Assembly (NCBI GenBank): GCA_947450745.1
Contig: CANFYD010000278.1
Coordinates: 1 to 5,750, forward strand
Length of the DNA: 5,750 nucleotides
Direction: 5' to 3'
Source: Burkholderiales bacterium
GTDB taxonomy: Bacteria; Pseudomonadota; Gammaproteobacteria; Burkholderiales; Burkholderiaceae_C
Shown here: positions 1 to 5,750 of the stretch, one piece after another
Numbering within the stretch: position 1 is the first letter of the stretch
How the letters are laid out: each line of letters starts with the position of its first letter
The notes under the pieces: generated by a model
The model's input: the letters and a program-made list of their open reading frames with translations, nothing else
Databases searched by the model: none
Told to the model about the DNA's origin: nothing
Position numbers and translations under genes: made by a program

Positions 1-46
1 GGGCCAATTTTTCGCAAGTCCTTAAATTTATATTTGGAGCAAGAAC
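1..46 (+). promoter_or_regulatory. AT-rich leader and Shine-Dalgarno site of the transporter ATPase gene
   Basis: This short stretch is clearly more AT-rich than the rest of the window. It carries GGAG at 36-39, seven bases before the ATG at 47, which supports that start. A frame entering from the left edge stops at TAA 23-25 (tail GQFFASP), so the end of an upstream gene could lie here. That tail does not resemble the usual C-terminus of a polyol permease, so an intergenic spacer is equally possible. Confidence 0.55.
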
Positions 47-1108
47 ATGGCTTATCTCGAACTGCGAGGCGTTGAAAAATTCTTCGCCAAGCACCGCGCC
101 ATCAAGGGCATTGATCTCGACATCCAGCAGGGCGAGTTCGTGGTGTTCGTCGGGCCTTCGGGCTGCGGCAAATCGACGCTGCTGCGGCTGATCGCCGGGC
201 TGGAGCCGCTGGACGGCGGCTCGCTGCACCTGGAAGGGCGCGACATCACCGATCTGCCCTCGGCCAAGCGCGACTTGGCGATGGTGTTCCAGAGCTATGC
301 GCTGTACCCGCACATGAGCGTGTTCGACAACATGAGCTTTGCGTTGAAGCTGGCTCATGTGGCACCGGAAATCATCCGCGAGAAGGTCGAGCACGCCGCC
401 CGCGTGCTTGACCTCACCGCCTATCTGCAGCGCACGCCGAAGGAGCTGTCCGGCGGCCAGCGTCAGCGCGTGGCGATTGGCCGCGCCATCGTGCGCGCGC
501 CCAAGGTGTTTTTGTTCGACGAACCGCTGTCCAACCTGGACGCCGCGCTGCGTGGCCAGACCCGAGTGGAAATCGCCAAGCTGCACCGCGAGCTGGGTGC
601 CACCACGATCTACGTCACACACGACCAGGTCGAGGCGATGACGCTGGCGGACCGCGTGGTGGTGCTGCGCGACGGGCAGATCGAACAAGTCGGCTCGCCG
701 CTGGATTTGTACGACCGGCCTGCCAACCAGTTTGTGGCCCAGTTCATCGGCACGCCGCAAATGAATATGCTGGCCGCCGACCGGCTGCCGCAGCTGGGCG
801 CGCTGTTTGCGGGCACCGGCATCCACACGCTGCCGGCCGGTGGTTTCATCGGCTTGCGGCCTGAAAACGTGCAGTTGCAGCCGTCCGGTCAAGGGCAGCT
901 GCAGGGCACGGTGGAGCTGGTGGAAGCGCTGGGTGCCGAAACCCTGATCTACGTGGCCATGCCGTCCGGCGTGCAAATCGTGGCGCGGCAAAACACCCGC
1001 ACGGCGCTGCATGCCGGGCAGTCGGTCGGGGTGCAAATTGATGCCGCCGGCGCGCACTTGTTCGATGCCCACGGACGCGTTGCCCGACTGGGCACTGCGG
1101 CCGCCTGA
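47..1108 (+). CDS. mtlK: Polyol (mannitol/sorbitol-type) ABC transporter ATP-binding protein, MalK/UgpC family
   Basis: This is the cytoplasmic ATPase that powers an ABC importer; by context the substrate is a sugar alcohol. All nucleotide-binding motifs are intact in the 353 residues: Walker A GPSGCGKST (36-44), Q-loop Q82, signature LSGGQ (134-138), Walker B VFLFDEP (154-160, catalytic E159), D-loop SNLDA (162-166) and switch histidine H192. The C-terminal third (about 235-350) is the OB/TOBE regulatory domain of MalK-type ATPases and includes the typical GLRPENV (269-275). Length is normal for the family. The ATG is preceded by GGAG at good spacing. The MalK family is certain. The polyol assignment (MtlK/SmoK) rests on the downstream dalD, smoS and xylB, since these ATPases are alike across many sugar substrates. 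The binding protein and two permeases are not in the window and should lie to the left. Confidence 0.93.
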   Translation: MAYLELRGVEKFFAKHRAIKGIDLDIQQGEFVVFVGPSGCGKSTLLRLIAGLEPLDGGSLHLEGRDITDLPSAKRDLAMVFQSYALYPHMSVFDNMSFALKLAHVAPEIIREKVEHAARVLDLTAYLQRTPKELSGGQRQRVAIGRAIVRAPKVFLFDEPLSNLDAALRGQTRVEIAKLHRELGATTIYVTHDQVEAMTLADRVVVLRDGQIEQVGSPLDLYDRPANQFVAQFIGTPQMNMLAADRLPQLGALFAGTGIHTLPAGGFIGLRPENVQLQPSGQGQLQGTVELVEALGAETLIYVAMPSGVQIVARQNTRTALHAGQSVGVQIDAAGAHLFDAHGRVARLGTAAA

Positions 1109-1156
1109 GTCACCACGGCCCCATCTATCTCCCTTTTTCTCTTTTGGATTTCTGGC
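1109..1156 (+). promoter_or_regulatory. Pyrimidine-rich spacer with weak ribosome binding site before dalD
   Basis: The 48-bp spacer between the ATPase gene and dalD is almost all C and T from 1119 to 1145, followed by GGA at 1146-1148, eight bases before the ATG at 1157. I see no stem-loop terminator, so the two genes are probably cotranscribed. The ribosome binding site is weak compared with those of the ATPase gene and smoS. Confidence 0.45.
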
Positions 1157-2593
1157 ATGACTGCTACCGCTACTTCCGTCGCTATTTCCGACACCGCGCC
1201 GCTGGTGATGCTGCACCTGGGCCTGGGCTCGTTCCACCGCGCCCATCAGGCCGTCTACCAACAAGCGCTGCATGACGCCGGCGACACCCGCTGGGTGCTG
1301 GCCGGCGGCAATATCCGGCCCGACATGGCCGACACCGTCGCCGCGCTGCAAGCGCAGGGCGGTGCCTACACGCTGGAAACCATCAGCCCGACGGGCGAGC
1401 ATCTGTATCAGCGCCTCAGCGCGATCCGCCAGGTGATTCCGTTTGATCCGGCGCTGCAGGGCTTGATCGCGGTGGGTGCGGCTGCCGCCACCCGCATCCT
1501 GTCCTTCACCGTGACCGAGGCGGGCTATTACCTGGACGCCCACAACCGGCTCGACCTCGGCTTTGCCGACCTGGCGGCCGATGTGGCGGCGGCCAAAGTG
1601 GGCCAGCCCGGCAGCACGATTTACGGTGCGCTCACCGCCATCCTGCGGGCCCGCCGTGCGGCCAACGCCGGCCACGTCACGCTGCTGAACTGCGACAACC
1701 TGCGCCATAACGGCGAGCGCTCGCGCAGCGGCCTGCTGCAGTTCATCGAGCTGATCGGCGACGCGGACCTGGGCGCGTGGGTGCAAGCCCACACGCGCAG
1801 CCCGAACGTGATGGTGGACCGCATCACGCCGCGCCCCACGCCCGAGGTGGCCGCCCGCGTGCTGGCCGCCACCGGCGTGGTGGACCCGGCCGCGCTGATG
1901 GCCGAAAGCTTCATCCAATGGGTGATCGAAGACGACTTTGCGGCCGGCCGCCCCGCTTGGGAAAGCGTCGGTGTGGAGCTGGTGGCGTCGGTGGATGCTT
2001 ACGAGGAAGCCAAGATCCGCCTGCTCAACGCCACCCACAGCTGCATTGCCTGGGCCGGCACGCTGGTGGGCTACACCTATATCCACGAAGGCACGCTGGA
2101 CCCGCTGATCCGGCAAATGGCTTTTGATTACGTCACCGACGACGTGATTCCGGTGCTGCACAGCGCCGCCAAGCCCAGCCCGATCGACCTGTCCGCCTAC
2201 CGCGACGTGGTGCTGGCCCGCTTCGGCAACGCGGCGATTGCCGACACCAACCAGCGCGTGGCGATGGACGGCTTCAGCAAGATCCCCGGCTTCATCGCCC
2301 CCACCATCAGCGAGCGGCTGGCGCAGGGCGCATCCATCGACAGCGTGGCGGTGCTGCCGGCGCTGTTCCTGGCCTATTTGCAGCGCTGGCATCACGGCCA
2401 GATCGCCTACACCTACCAGGACCAGGCGATGGACCCGGCCACGGCCCATGCCATTTGCGCGGCCGCCGACCCGGTGGCCGCTTTTTGTGCCGATTTGCCG
2501 CTGTGGGGACCGTTGGCGGGCGACGCGCGGCTGGTGGCGGCGGTGCGCGCGGCGTCGCTGCGCGTCGATCAATTCATTCAGGAGCACGCATGA
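1157..2593 (+). CDS. dalD: D-arabinitol 4-dehydrogenase (polyol-specific long-chain dehydrogenase, mannitol dehydrogenase family)
   Basis: This NAD-dependent cytoplasmic enzyme oxidises D-arabinitol to D-xylulose; relatives often also accept D-mannitol, giving fructose. The 478 residues start with the nucleotide-binding segment LHLGLGSFHRAHQAVY (19-34). Blocks close to Klebsiella DalD follow: LNCDNLRHNGER (177-188), MVDRITPRPTP (219-229), SFIQWVIEDDF (251-261), and EEAKIRLLNATHSCIAWAG (283-301). K286, N291 and H294 have the same spacing as the catalytic Lys295, Asn300 and His303 of P. fluorescens mannitol 2-dehydrogenase, so the enzyme should be active. Later blocks DTNQRVAMDGFSKIP (363-377) and LPALFLAYLQRWHHG (400-414) also match. 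The match is from recalled sequences, not an alignment. DalD is preferred over plain mannitol dehydrogenase because of these blocks and the xylB gene nearby. ATG 1157 is the likely start; ATG 1208 would begin just before the nucleotide-binding motif and looks too late. The stop overlaps the smoS start. Confidence 0.9.
   Translation: MTATATSVAISDTAPLVMLHLGLGSFHRAHQAVYQQALHDAGDTRWVLAGGNIRPDMADTVAALQAQGGAYTLETISPTGEHLYQRLSAIRQVIPFDPALQGLIAVGAAAATRILSFTVTEAGYYLDAHNRLDLGFADLAADVAAAKVGQPGSTIYGALTAILRARRAANAGHVTLLNCDNLRHNGERSRSGLLQFIELIGDADLGAWVQAHTRSPNVMVDRITPRPTPEVAARVLAATGVVDPAALMAESFIQWVIEDDFAAGRPAWESVGVELVASVDAYEEAKIRLLNATHSCIAWAGTLVGYTYIHEGTLDPLIRQMAFDYVTDDVIPVLHSAAKPSPIDLSAYRDVVLARFGNAAIADTNQRVAMDGFSKIPGFIAPTISERLAQGASIDSVAVLPALFLAYLQRWHHGQIAYTYQDQAMDPATAHAICAAADPVAAFCADLPLWGPLAGDARLVAAVRAASLRVDQFIQEHA
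2580..2584 (+). promoter_or_regulatory. Ribosome binding site of smoS inside the end of dalD
   Basis: AGGAG lies five bases before the ATG at 2590, within the last codons of dalD. This fixes the smoS start at 2590, although the reading frame stays open back to 2455. The ATG overlaps the dalD stop as ATGA, a layout typical of translational coupling. Confidence 0.8.
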
Positions 2594-3423
2594 ACGACAC
2601 CTCAACCACCTCATCTTCCACTTCCGCCGCGCTGCCTGCTGGCAACCGCTTGGCCGGCAAACATGCGCTGCTGACCGGGGCCGGCGGCGGCATTGGTCTG
2701 GCGGTCACGCTGGCCTATTTGCAGCAAGGTGCGCGCTGCAGCGTGGTGGACCTGGCCGCTGCGCCGTCCGCCGCCTTTGCCGCCGCCACGGCCGGCTATG
2801 CAGACCGCGTCCACTATTTGTCGGCCGACATCACGCAACTGGCGCAAATCGACGCGGCGATTGCTGCGGCCGAGGCGCGCTTCGGCAAGCTGCATGTGCT
2901 CTACAACAACGCCGCCGTGTTCGACATGGCCCCGCTGCTGGAAGGCGGCGAGGCGATGTTCGACCAGCTGTTTGCGGTCAACGTGAAGGGCTTTTTCTTC
3001 GTGATGCAAAAGGTGCTGGCACGCATGGTGGCGCAGGGTACGAAGGGCGCGGTCATCAACATGAGCTCGCAGGCCGGGCGACGCGGCGAGGCGCTGGTGT
3101 CGCATTACTGCGCCACCAAGGCGGCGGTCATCAGCTATACCCAAAGCGCCGCGCTGGCGATGGCGCCGCAGCACATCCGCGTCAACGCGATTGCGCCGGG
3201 CGTGATCGACACGCCGATGTGGGCGCATGTGGACGGGCTGTTCGCCCGCTACGAAAACTTGGCTTTGGGCGAGAAGAAAAAGCAAGTCGGCCTGGCCGTG
3301 CCGATGGGCTATATGGGCGCGCCGCAAGACATCGCCGGGGCGGCCGTGTTCCTCGCCAGCGACGAGTCGTCCTACATCACCGCGCAGACCTTGAATATCG
3401 ATGGCGGCTCGGTGATGAGCTGA
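2590..3423 (+). CDS. smoS: Sorbitol (L-iditol 2-) dehydrogenase, short-chain dehydrogenase/reductase family
   Basis: This NAD-dependent SDR oxidises D-sorbitol to D-fructose; the R. sphaeroides homologue also handles galactitol. The classical SDR elements are all present in 277 residues: glycine motif TGAGGGIG (29-36), acidic D54 after the second beta strand (favours NAD over NADP), NNAA (106-109), N131, and catalytic S160, Y173 and K177 (YCATK), then PG (203-204). Long stretches match my memory of Rhodobacter SmoS, especially NMSSQAGRRGEALV (157-170), CATKAAVISYTQSA (174-187), YENLALGEKKKQVG (221-234) and the C-terminus with NIDGG (269-273). It is about 20 residues longer than SmoS (256 aa), all in a Ser/Thr/Ala-rich N-terminal tail before the fold begins near L21. 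The tail lacks the charged and hydrophobic pattern of a signal peptide. The start is set by AGGAG and by the ATGA overlap with dalD. Substrate use is inferred from family and context. Confidence 0.88.
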   Translation: MNDTSTTSSSTSAALPAGNRLAGKHALLTGAGGGIGLAVTLAYLQQGARCSVVDLAAAPSAAFAAATAGYADRVHYLSADITQLAQIDAAIAAAEARFGKLHVLYNNAAVFDMAPLLEGGEAMFDQLFAVNVKGFFFVMQKVLARMVAQGTKGAVINMSSQAGRRGEALVSHYCATKAAVISYTQSAALAMAPQHIRVNAIAPGVIDTPMWAHVDGLFARYENLALGEKKKQVGLAVPMGYMGAPQDIAGAAVFLASDESSYITAQTLNIDGGSVMS

Positions 3424-3446
3424 GCGGCACCTCGATGAGCCGAGTT

Positions 3447-3564
3447 GTAGGGCGGGCCGAGACCCGCGTCTGGCTGACTGTGACGCCCGTGTGATGCCAG
3501 GCTTGCTCAGGTCGGCGCTTCGGGGCGGGTGCCGAAATCGCTCGCGGGTCTTGACCCGCCCTAC
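3447..3564. repeat. REPIN-like inverted repeat pair (22-bp arms, each itself palindromic)
   Basis: The arms at 3447-3468 and 3543-3564 are reverse complements at 20 of 22 positions; both differences are transitions. Each arm begins (read inward) with GTAGGGCGGG and contains its own small palindrome: GCGGGTC/GACCCGC with a two-base loop in the right arm, and a version with one mismatched pair in the left arm. The 74 bp between the arms contain another short stem, TTCGG (3519-3523) with CCGAA (3532-3536). Two palindromic REP-like units facing each other across a short spacer is the form of a REPIN, a nonautonomous element mobilised by RAYT transposases. No U-run follows, so a classic intrinsic terminator is unlikely, though RNA stabilisation or attenuation downstream of smoS is possible. 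Confidence 0.65.
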
Positions 3565-3567
3565 GTG

Positions 3568-3600
3568 GCTAATCCAGGCGAGCGCAGGTGCTCGTTTAGC
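3568..3600. repeat. Nested hairpin between the two inverted-repeat units
   Basis: An inner stem CGAGC (3579-3583) with GCTCG (3590-3594) closes a six-base loop. An outer stem GCTAA-type (3568-3572 with TTAGC 3596-3600) encloses it, with a six-base bulge on the left and one base on the right. Note that 3568 is G, paired with C3600. It could form in RNA or as a DNA cruciform. Short stems like these also arise by chance in GC-rich DNA, so the case rests on the position between two stronger repeats. Confidence 0.4.
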
Positions 3601-3604
3601 AAGG

Positions 3605-3680
3605 CCATTGGGTGTGCCCTGCAGCGAAGTCAAGAAGGAGGCGAAGCCGGGTGACATGAGTAGCAGGACGCACCCGATGG
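3605..3680. repeat. Second inverted-repeat unit with 18-bp arms
   Basis: The arms at 3605-3622 and 3663-3680 are reverse complements at 15 of 18 positions, and all three differences are transitions. In a transcript two of them become G-U wobble pairs, leaving one C-A mismatch, so a long RNA stem is still predicted. The 40-bp centre contains a small GGC-GAA-GCC hairpin. The arm sequence differs from that of the 3447-3564 unit, so this is a separate element. It may be a short MITE-like element or a structured RNA region; I cannot name a family. Confidence 0.55.
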
Positions 3681-3700
3681 ACGCAGCCCCGGCAGCGTTT

Positions 3701-3727
3701 CGCACTATAAAAAGCTTTGCTTTCTCA
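3701..3727 (+). promoter_or_regulatory. Candidate promoter -10 region for the regulator gene
   Basis: TATAAA at 3706-3711 sits in the only AT-rich patch of the gap, about 50 bases before the regulator ATG. No convincing -35 box lies 16-18 bases upstream, which could mean an activator-dependent promoter or a wrong call. The same patch forms a small stem, AAAGC (3711-3715) with GCTTT (3719-3723). Confidence 0.35.
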
Positions 3728-3758
3728 TCAGCATCCTCGACGCACCGAGAATCCGACC

Positions 3759-4703
3759 ATGACGACTCGCACCACACCGCGCCAACGCCAGCCTGAGCTG
3801 GAGCAGGACTACACCCGTAGCCCGGCGCTGGGCTATGAGGCACCGGAGGACACGGGGCTGGTGCGGTGCTTGGCGCATGGTTTTCCGACGCCGCTGGCGC
3901 GCTGGCATCACCACGAGGAATACGAGCTGCACCTGATCGTGGCCACCTCGGGCAAGGCCTTTGTCGGGGACTGGATCGGCCCGTTCCAGCCCGGCCATTT
4001 GGTGCTGACCGGCCCCGGCCTGCCGCACAACTGGGTGACGATGGACCTGCCCGAGGGCGGCGTGGCGCGGCGCGATCTGGTGATCCAGTTTGCGCATGCA
4101 CCGATTGCTGCTGCCGCCCTGCACATCCCCGAGTTGGCCGAGGCGCTGCCGCTGCTGGAGCGGGCGCGCCACGGGATCGAGTTTTTCGGCCTGGCCGAGC
4201 GTGCCGAGGCGCATTGGCACCGCGTCAAGGAGAGCCGCGGTTTGCGCCGCTTTGTGGCCTTTGCCGACTTCATCACCGACCTGGCCCATTGCACCGATTA
4301 CCGCTTGCTCAGCGCGGTGCAAATGCAGATGCAGCCCGGCGACGACGATGCCGAGCTGGACCAGATCAACACCATCGTCAACCGGCTGACCGCCGACGTG
4401 GCGCAGCCGCTGGTTGCGGCCGAGTTGGCCGCCGACCTGGGCATGAGCGAGAGCCGCTTTTCACGCTTTTTCAAGCGCGCGACCGGCAACACCTTCACCG
4501 ATTTCGTCAACCGAGTGCGGATCAACCGGGCTTGCCAATGGCTGATGGAAAGCGACCGTCAAGTCGGGCAAATCTGCTTCGACGTGGGCTTCAGCAACCT
4601 GGCCAACTTCAACCGGCGTTTTCTTGAAATCAAGGGCGTGACGCCGACCGAATTCCGGCGCGAAGCAGCCCGGCGCTTCAGCGGCGGCACGCTCGGCCGC
4701 TGA
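3759..4703 (+). CDS. AraC-family transcriptional regulator, probable polyol-responsive activator (MtlR-like)
   Basis: This 314-residue DNA-binding protein has the usual two-part AraC layout. The N-terminal half is a cupin-like sensor, visible as WHHHEEYELHLI (49-60), followed by the PGHLVLTGPGLPHNW strand-turn pattern (78-92). The C-terminal half has two helix-turn-helix motifs: LVAAELAADLGMSESRFSRF (218-237) and, from about 268 to 290, QVGQICFDVGFSNLANFNRR. The family signature ending in GVTPTEFRR (293-301) follows. By location it most likely activates the polyol transport and dehydrogenase genes when a polyol is present, as MtlR does in P. fluorescens; the inducer is not visible from sequence. 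The chosen ATG has GAGA at 3747-3750, eight bases ahead. An in-frame TTG at 3717 would add 14 residues but falls in the promoter-like patch and lacks a ribosome binding site. Only 37 bp separate the stop from xylB. Confidence 0.88.
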   Translation: MTTRTTPRQRQPELEQDYTRSPALGYEAPEDTGLVRCLAHGFPTPLARWHHHEEYELHLIVATSGKAFVGDWIGPFQPGHLVLTGPGLPHNWVTMDLPEGGVARRDLVIQFAHAPIAAAALHIPELAEALPLLERARHGIEFFGLAERAEAHWHRVKESRGLRRFVAFADFITDLAHCTDYRLLSAVQMQMQPGDDDAELDQINTIVNRLTADVAQPLVAAELAADLGMSESRFSRFFKRATGNTFTDFVNRVRINRACQWLMESDRQVGQICFDVGFSNLANFNRRFLEIKGVTPTEFRREAARRFSGGTLGR

Positions 4704-4740
4704 GCTTTTTTGAACTCCACTTTTCATCCCCGACCCCACC
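4704..4740 (+). other. Short spacer before xylB with no clear Shine-Dalgarno site
   Basis: The 37 bp are rich in C and T and hold no purine-rich Shine-Dalgarno sequence near the ATG at 4741. A run of six T (4705-4710 region) follows the regulator stop but has no strong stem before it, so readthrough into xylB is expected. Like the dalD leader it is pyrimidine-rich. Confidence 0.4.
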
Positions 4741-5750
4741 ATGTATCTCGGCCTCGACCTCGGAACGTCTGAACTGAAAGCCCTGCTGCTGGACGCACAG
4801 CATCAAGTCATCGCCAGCGTGGGCGAGGCGCTGACCGTGCAGCGGCCGCAAGCGCTGTGGAGCGAACAGCAGCCGGCCGATTGGTGGGCCGCCTGTGACC
4901 GGGCGCTGCTGCGGCTGGCCGAGGAGCAACCGGCCGCGATGGCGGCGGTGCGCGGCATCGGCTTGTCCGGGCAGATGCACGGTGCGGTGCTGATCGACGC
5001 CGAACAGCACGTGCTGCGCCCGGCCATTTTGTGGAACGACGGCCGCAGCGGGGCCGAATGCGCCGAGCTGGAACGGCGCGTGCCGCGCCTGCAAGCGATC
5101 ACCGGCAACCTGGCCATGCCGGGCTTCACCGCGCCCAAGCTGCTGTGGGTGGCACGCCACGAGCCAGCCATTTTTGCCCGCATCGACGGTGTGCTGTTGC
5201 CAAAGGATTGGTTGCGCCTGCAGCTGACCGGCGAGCGCATCAGCGAGATGAGCGACGCCGCCGGCACGCTGTGGCTGGACGTGGCGCAGCGCCGCTGGAG
5301 CGCCGAGATGCTGGCCGCTTGCGGCCTGAGCGAGGCCCAGATGCCGCGCCTGGTGGAAGGCAGCGAGGCCGCTGGCACGCTGCTGCCGGAGCTGGCCCAG
5401 CGCTGGGGTTTGCCGGCGCAGCTGCTGGTGGCCGGCGGCGGCGGGGACAACGCGGCCAGCGCGGTCGGCATGGGCGTGGTGCGGCCGGGCGAGGGCTTTG
5501 TGTCGCTGGGTACCTCGGGTGTGGTCTTTTTGGCCAGCGACCAATTCAGGCCCAATCCGCCGCAAGCGGTGCATGCTTTTTGCCACGCGCTGCCGGGCCG
5601 CTGGCATCAGATGTCGGTGATGCTCAGCGCGGCCAACAGCTTGCGCTGGGTCACGCAGTTGCTGGGTGAGGTGGACGAGGCCAGTTTGCTGGCGCGGGTG
5701 GCCGGGCTGGATGCTGAGCAACGCCGCAGCGCACCGCTTTTTCTGCCCTA
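4741..5750 (+). CDS. xylB: D-xylulokinase, N-terminal part (runs off the right edge)
   Basis: This FGGY-family kinase transfers phosphate from ATP to D-xylulose, giving D-xylulose 5-phosphate for the pentose phosphate pathway; the substrate would come from DalD. The first 336 codons are present, about 70% of a normal XylB (E. coli 484 aa). The protein opens with the phosphate-binding motif YLGLDLGTS (2-10, with D6). Then come GLSGQMHGAVLID (74-86), LRPAILWNDGRS (92-103), ITGNLAMPGFTAPKLLWV (120-137), LLPKDWLRL (152-160) and MSDAAGTLWLDVA (170-182). AGGGGDNAASAVG (231-243) carries D236, matching catalytic Asp233 of E. coli XylB. SLGTSGV (255-261) and MSVMLSAANSLRW (291-303) follow. Similarity to E. 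coli XylB, as I recall it, is high throughout. No frameshift or stop is seen. The ATG is chosen because the family starts directly at this motif. It follows the regulator gene closely and is probably cotranscribed with it. Confidence 0.94.
   Translation, partial: MYLGLDLGTSELKALLLDAQHQVIASVGEALTVQRPQALWSEQQPADWWAACDRALLRLAEEQPAAMAAVRGIGLSGQMHGAVLIDAEQHVLRPAILWNDGRSGAECAELERRVPRLQAITGNLAMPGFTAPKLLWVARHEPAIFARIDGVLLPKDWLRLQLTGERISEMSDAAGTLWLDVAQRRWSAEMLAACGLSEAQMPRLVEGSEAAGTLLPELAQRWGLPAQLLVAGGGGDNAASAVGMGVVRPGEGFVSLGTSGVVFLASDQFRPNPPQAVHAFCHALPGRWHQMSVMLSAANSLRWVTQLLGEVDEASLLARVAGLDAEQRRSAPLFLP

Larger units (their letters stand above)
3424..3758. other. 335-bp intergenic region with stacked inverted repeats and regulator promoter
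   Basis: No credible gene lies here. In order it holds a 118-bp inverted-repeat unit (3447-3564), a nested hairpin (3568-3600), a second 76-bp inverted-repeat unit (3605-3680), and an AT-rich stretch just before the regulator gene (about 3701-3727). Frames open across it are low-complexity extensions of shadow frames from the flanking genes. It is the only sizeable gap in the window and separates the dehydrogenase genes from the regulator-xylB pair, so the latter probably form a separate transcription unit. Confidence 0.75.

Noticed and set aside
2455..2589. Upstream extension of the smoS frame inside dalD
   Set aside because: The extension is Gly/Arg-rich shadow sequence. A good ribosome binding site and the ATGA overlap point to the ATG at 2590.
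3447..3468. Intrinsic terminator of smoS formed by the first palindrome
   Set aside because: The stem has a mismatched pair and no following T-run, so it does not meet the usual form of an intrinsic terminator.
2238..3494. + strand frame of 418 codons overlapping dalD and smoS
   Set aside because: It is an Arg/Trp/Pro-rich out-of-frame reading of two genes with intact family motifs in other frames.
3447..3680. CRISPR array
   Set aside because: The repeats are inverted pairs of different sequence, not regularly spaced direct repeats.
3717..3758. TTG start adding 14 residues to the AraC-type regulator
   Set aside because: It lies in the promoter-like patch with no ribosome binding site, whereas ATG 3759 has GAGA at suitable spacing.
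3491..3796. Small + strand open frame of 101 codons in the intergenic gap
   Set aside because: It runs through both inverted-repeat regions and into the regulator gene, has no clear ribosome binding site, and its composition reflects the repeats.
2611..4101. Long minus-strand open frame (496 codons) across smoS, the gap and the regulator gene
   Set aside because: It is antisense to two well-supported genes, is rich in Arg/Ala/His/Gln typical of reversed GC-rich coding DNA, and shows no recognisable domain.
4678..5721. Minus-strand open frame (347 codons) opposite xylB
   Set aside because: It mirrors xylB, has shadow-like His/Gln/Arg/Ala composition and no motif. The + strand frame has every XylB motif.

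Overview
The window is a GC-rich, almost fully coding stretch from a proteobacterial chromosome. The codon use, gene neighbourhood and protein matches would fit a betaproteobacterium, but this is inference and no marker gene fixes the taxon. All five genes lie on the + strand and together form most of a sugar-alcohol (polyol) uptake and catabolism locus. It resembles the mtl locus of Pseudomonas fluorescens and the smo locus of Rhodobacter sphaeroides, in a mixed arrangement.

Layout. Positions 1-46 are a short AT-rich leader with a ribosome binding site. Positions 47-1108 encode the ATPase of a MalK/UgpC-type polyol ABC transporter; its binding protein and permeases are expected upstream, outside the window. 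Positions 1157-2593 encode a D-arabinitol 4-dehydrogenase (DalD). Positions 2590-3423 encode a SmoS-type short-chain sorbitol dehydrogenase whose start overlaps the dalD stop (ATGA). A 335-bp gap follows (3424-3758), packed with three successive inverted repeats and ending in an AT-rich promoter-like stretch. Positions 3759-4703 encode an AraC-family regulator with an N-terminal cupin-like sensor half. From 4741 to the window end runs the first 336 codons or so of a D-xylulokinase (XylB).

How the genes fit together. The transporter brings in hexitols or pentitols. DalD oxidises D-arabinitol to D-xylulose (and probably D-mannitol to fructose). SmoS oxidises D-sorbitol to fructose (and possibly other hexitols). 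XylB phosphorylates D-xylulose to D-xylulose 5-phosphate for the pentose phosphate pathway. The AraC-type protein is probably the polyol-responsive activator, as MtlR is in Pseudomonas. A fructokinase is the one step missing from view and may lie just beyond the right edge.

I found no sign of a previously undescribed system. The gene content is a recognisable catabolic locus. The part least explained by known gene families is the repeat-rich gap between smoS and the regulator gene.
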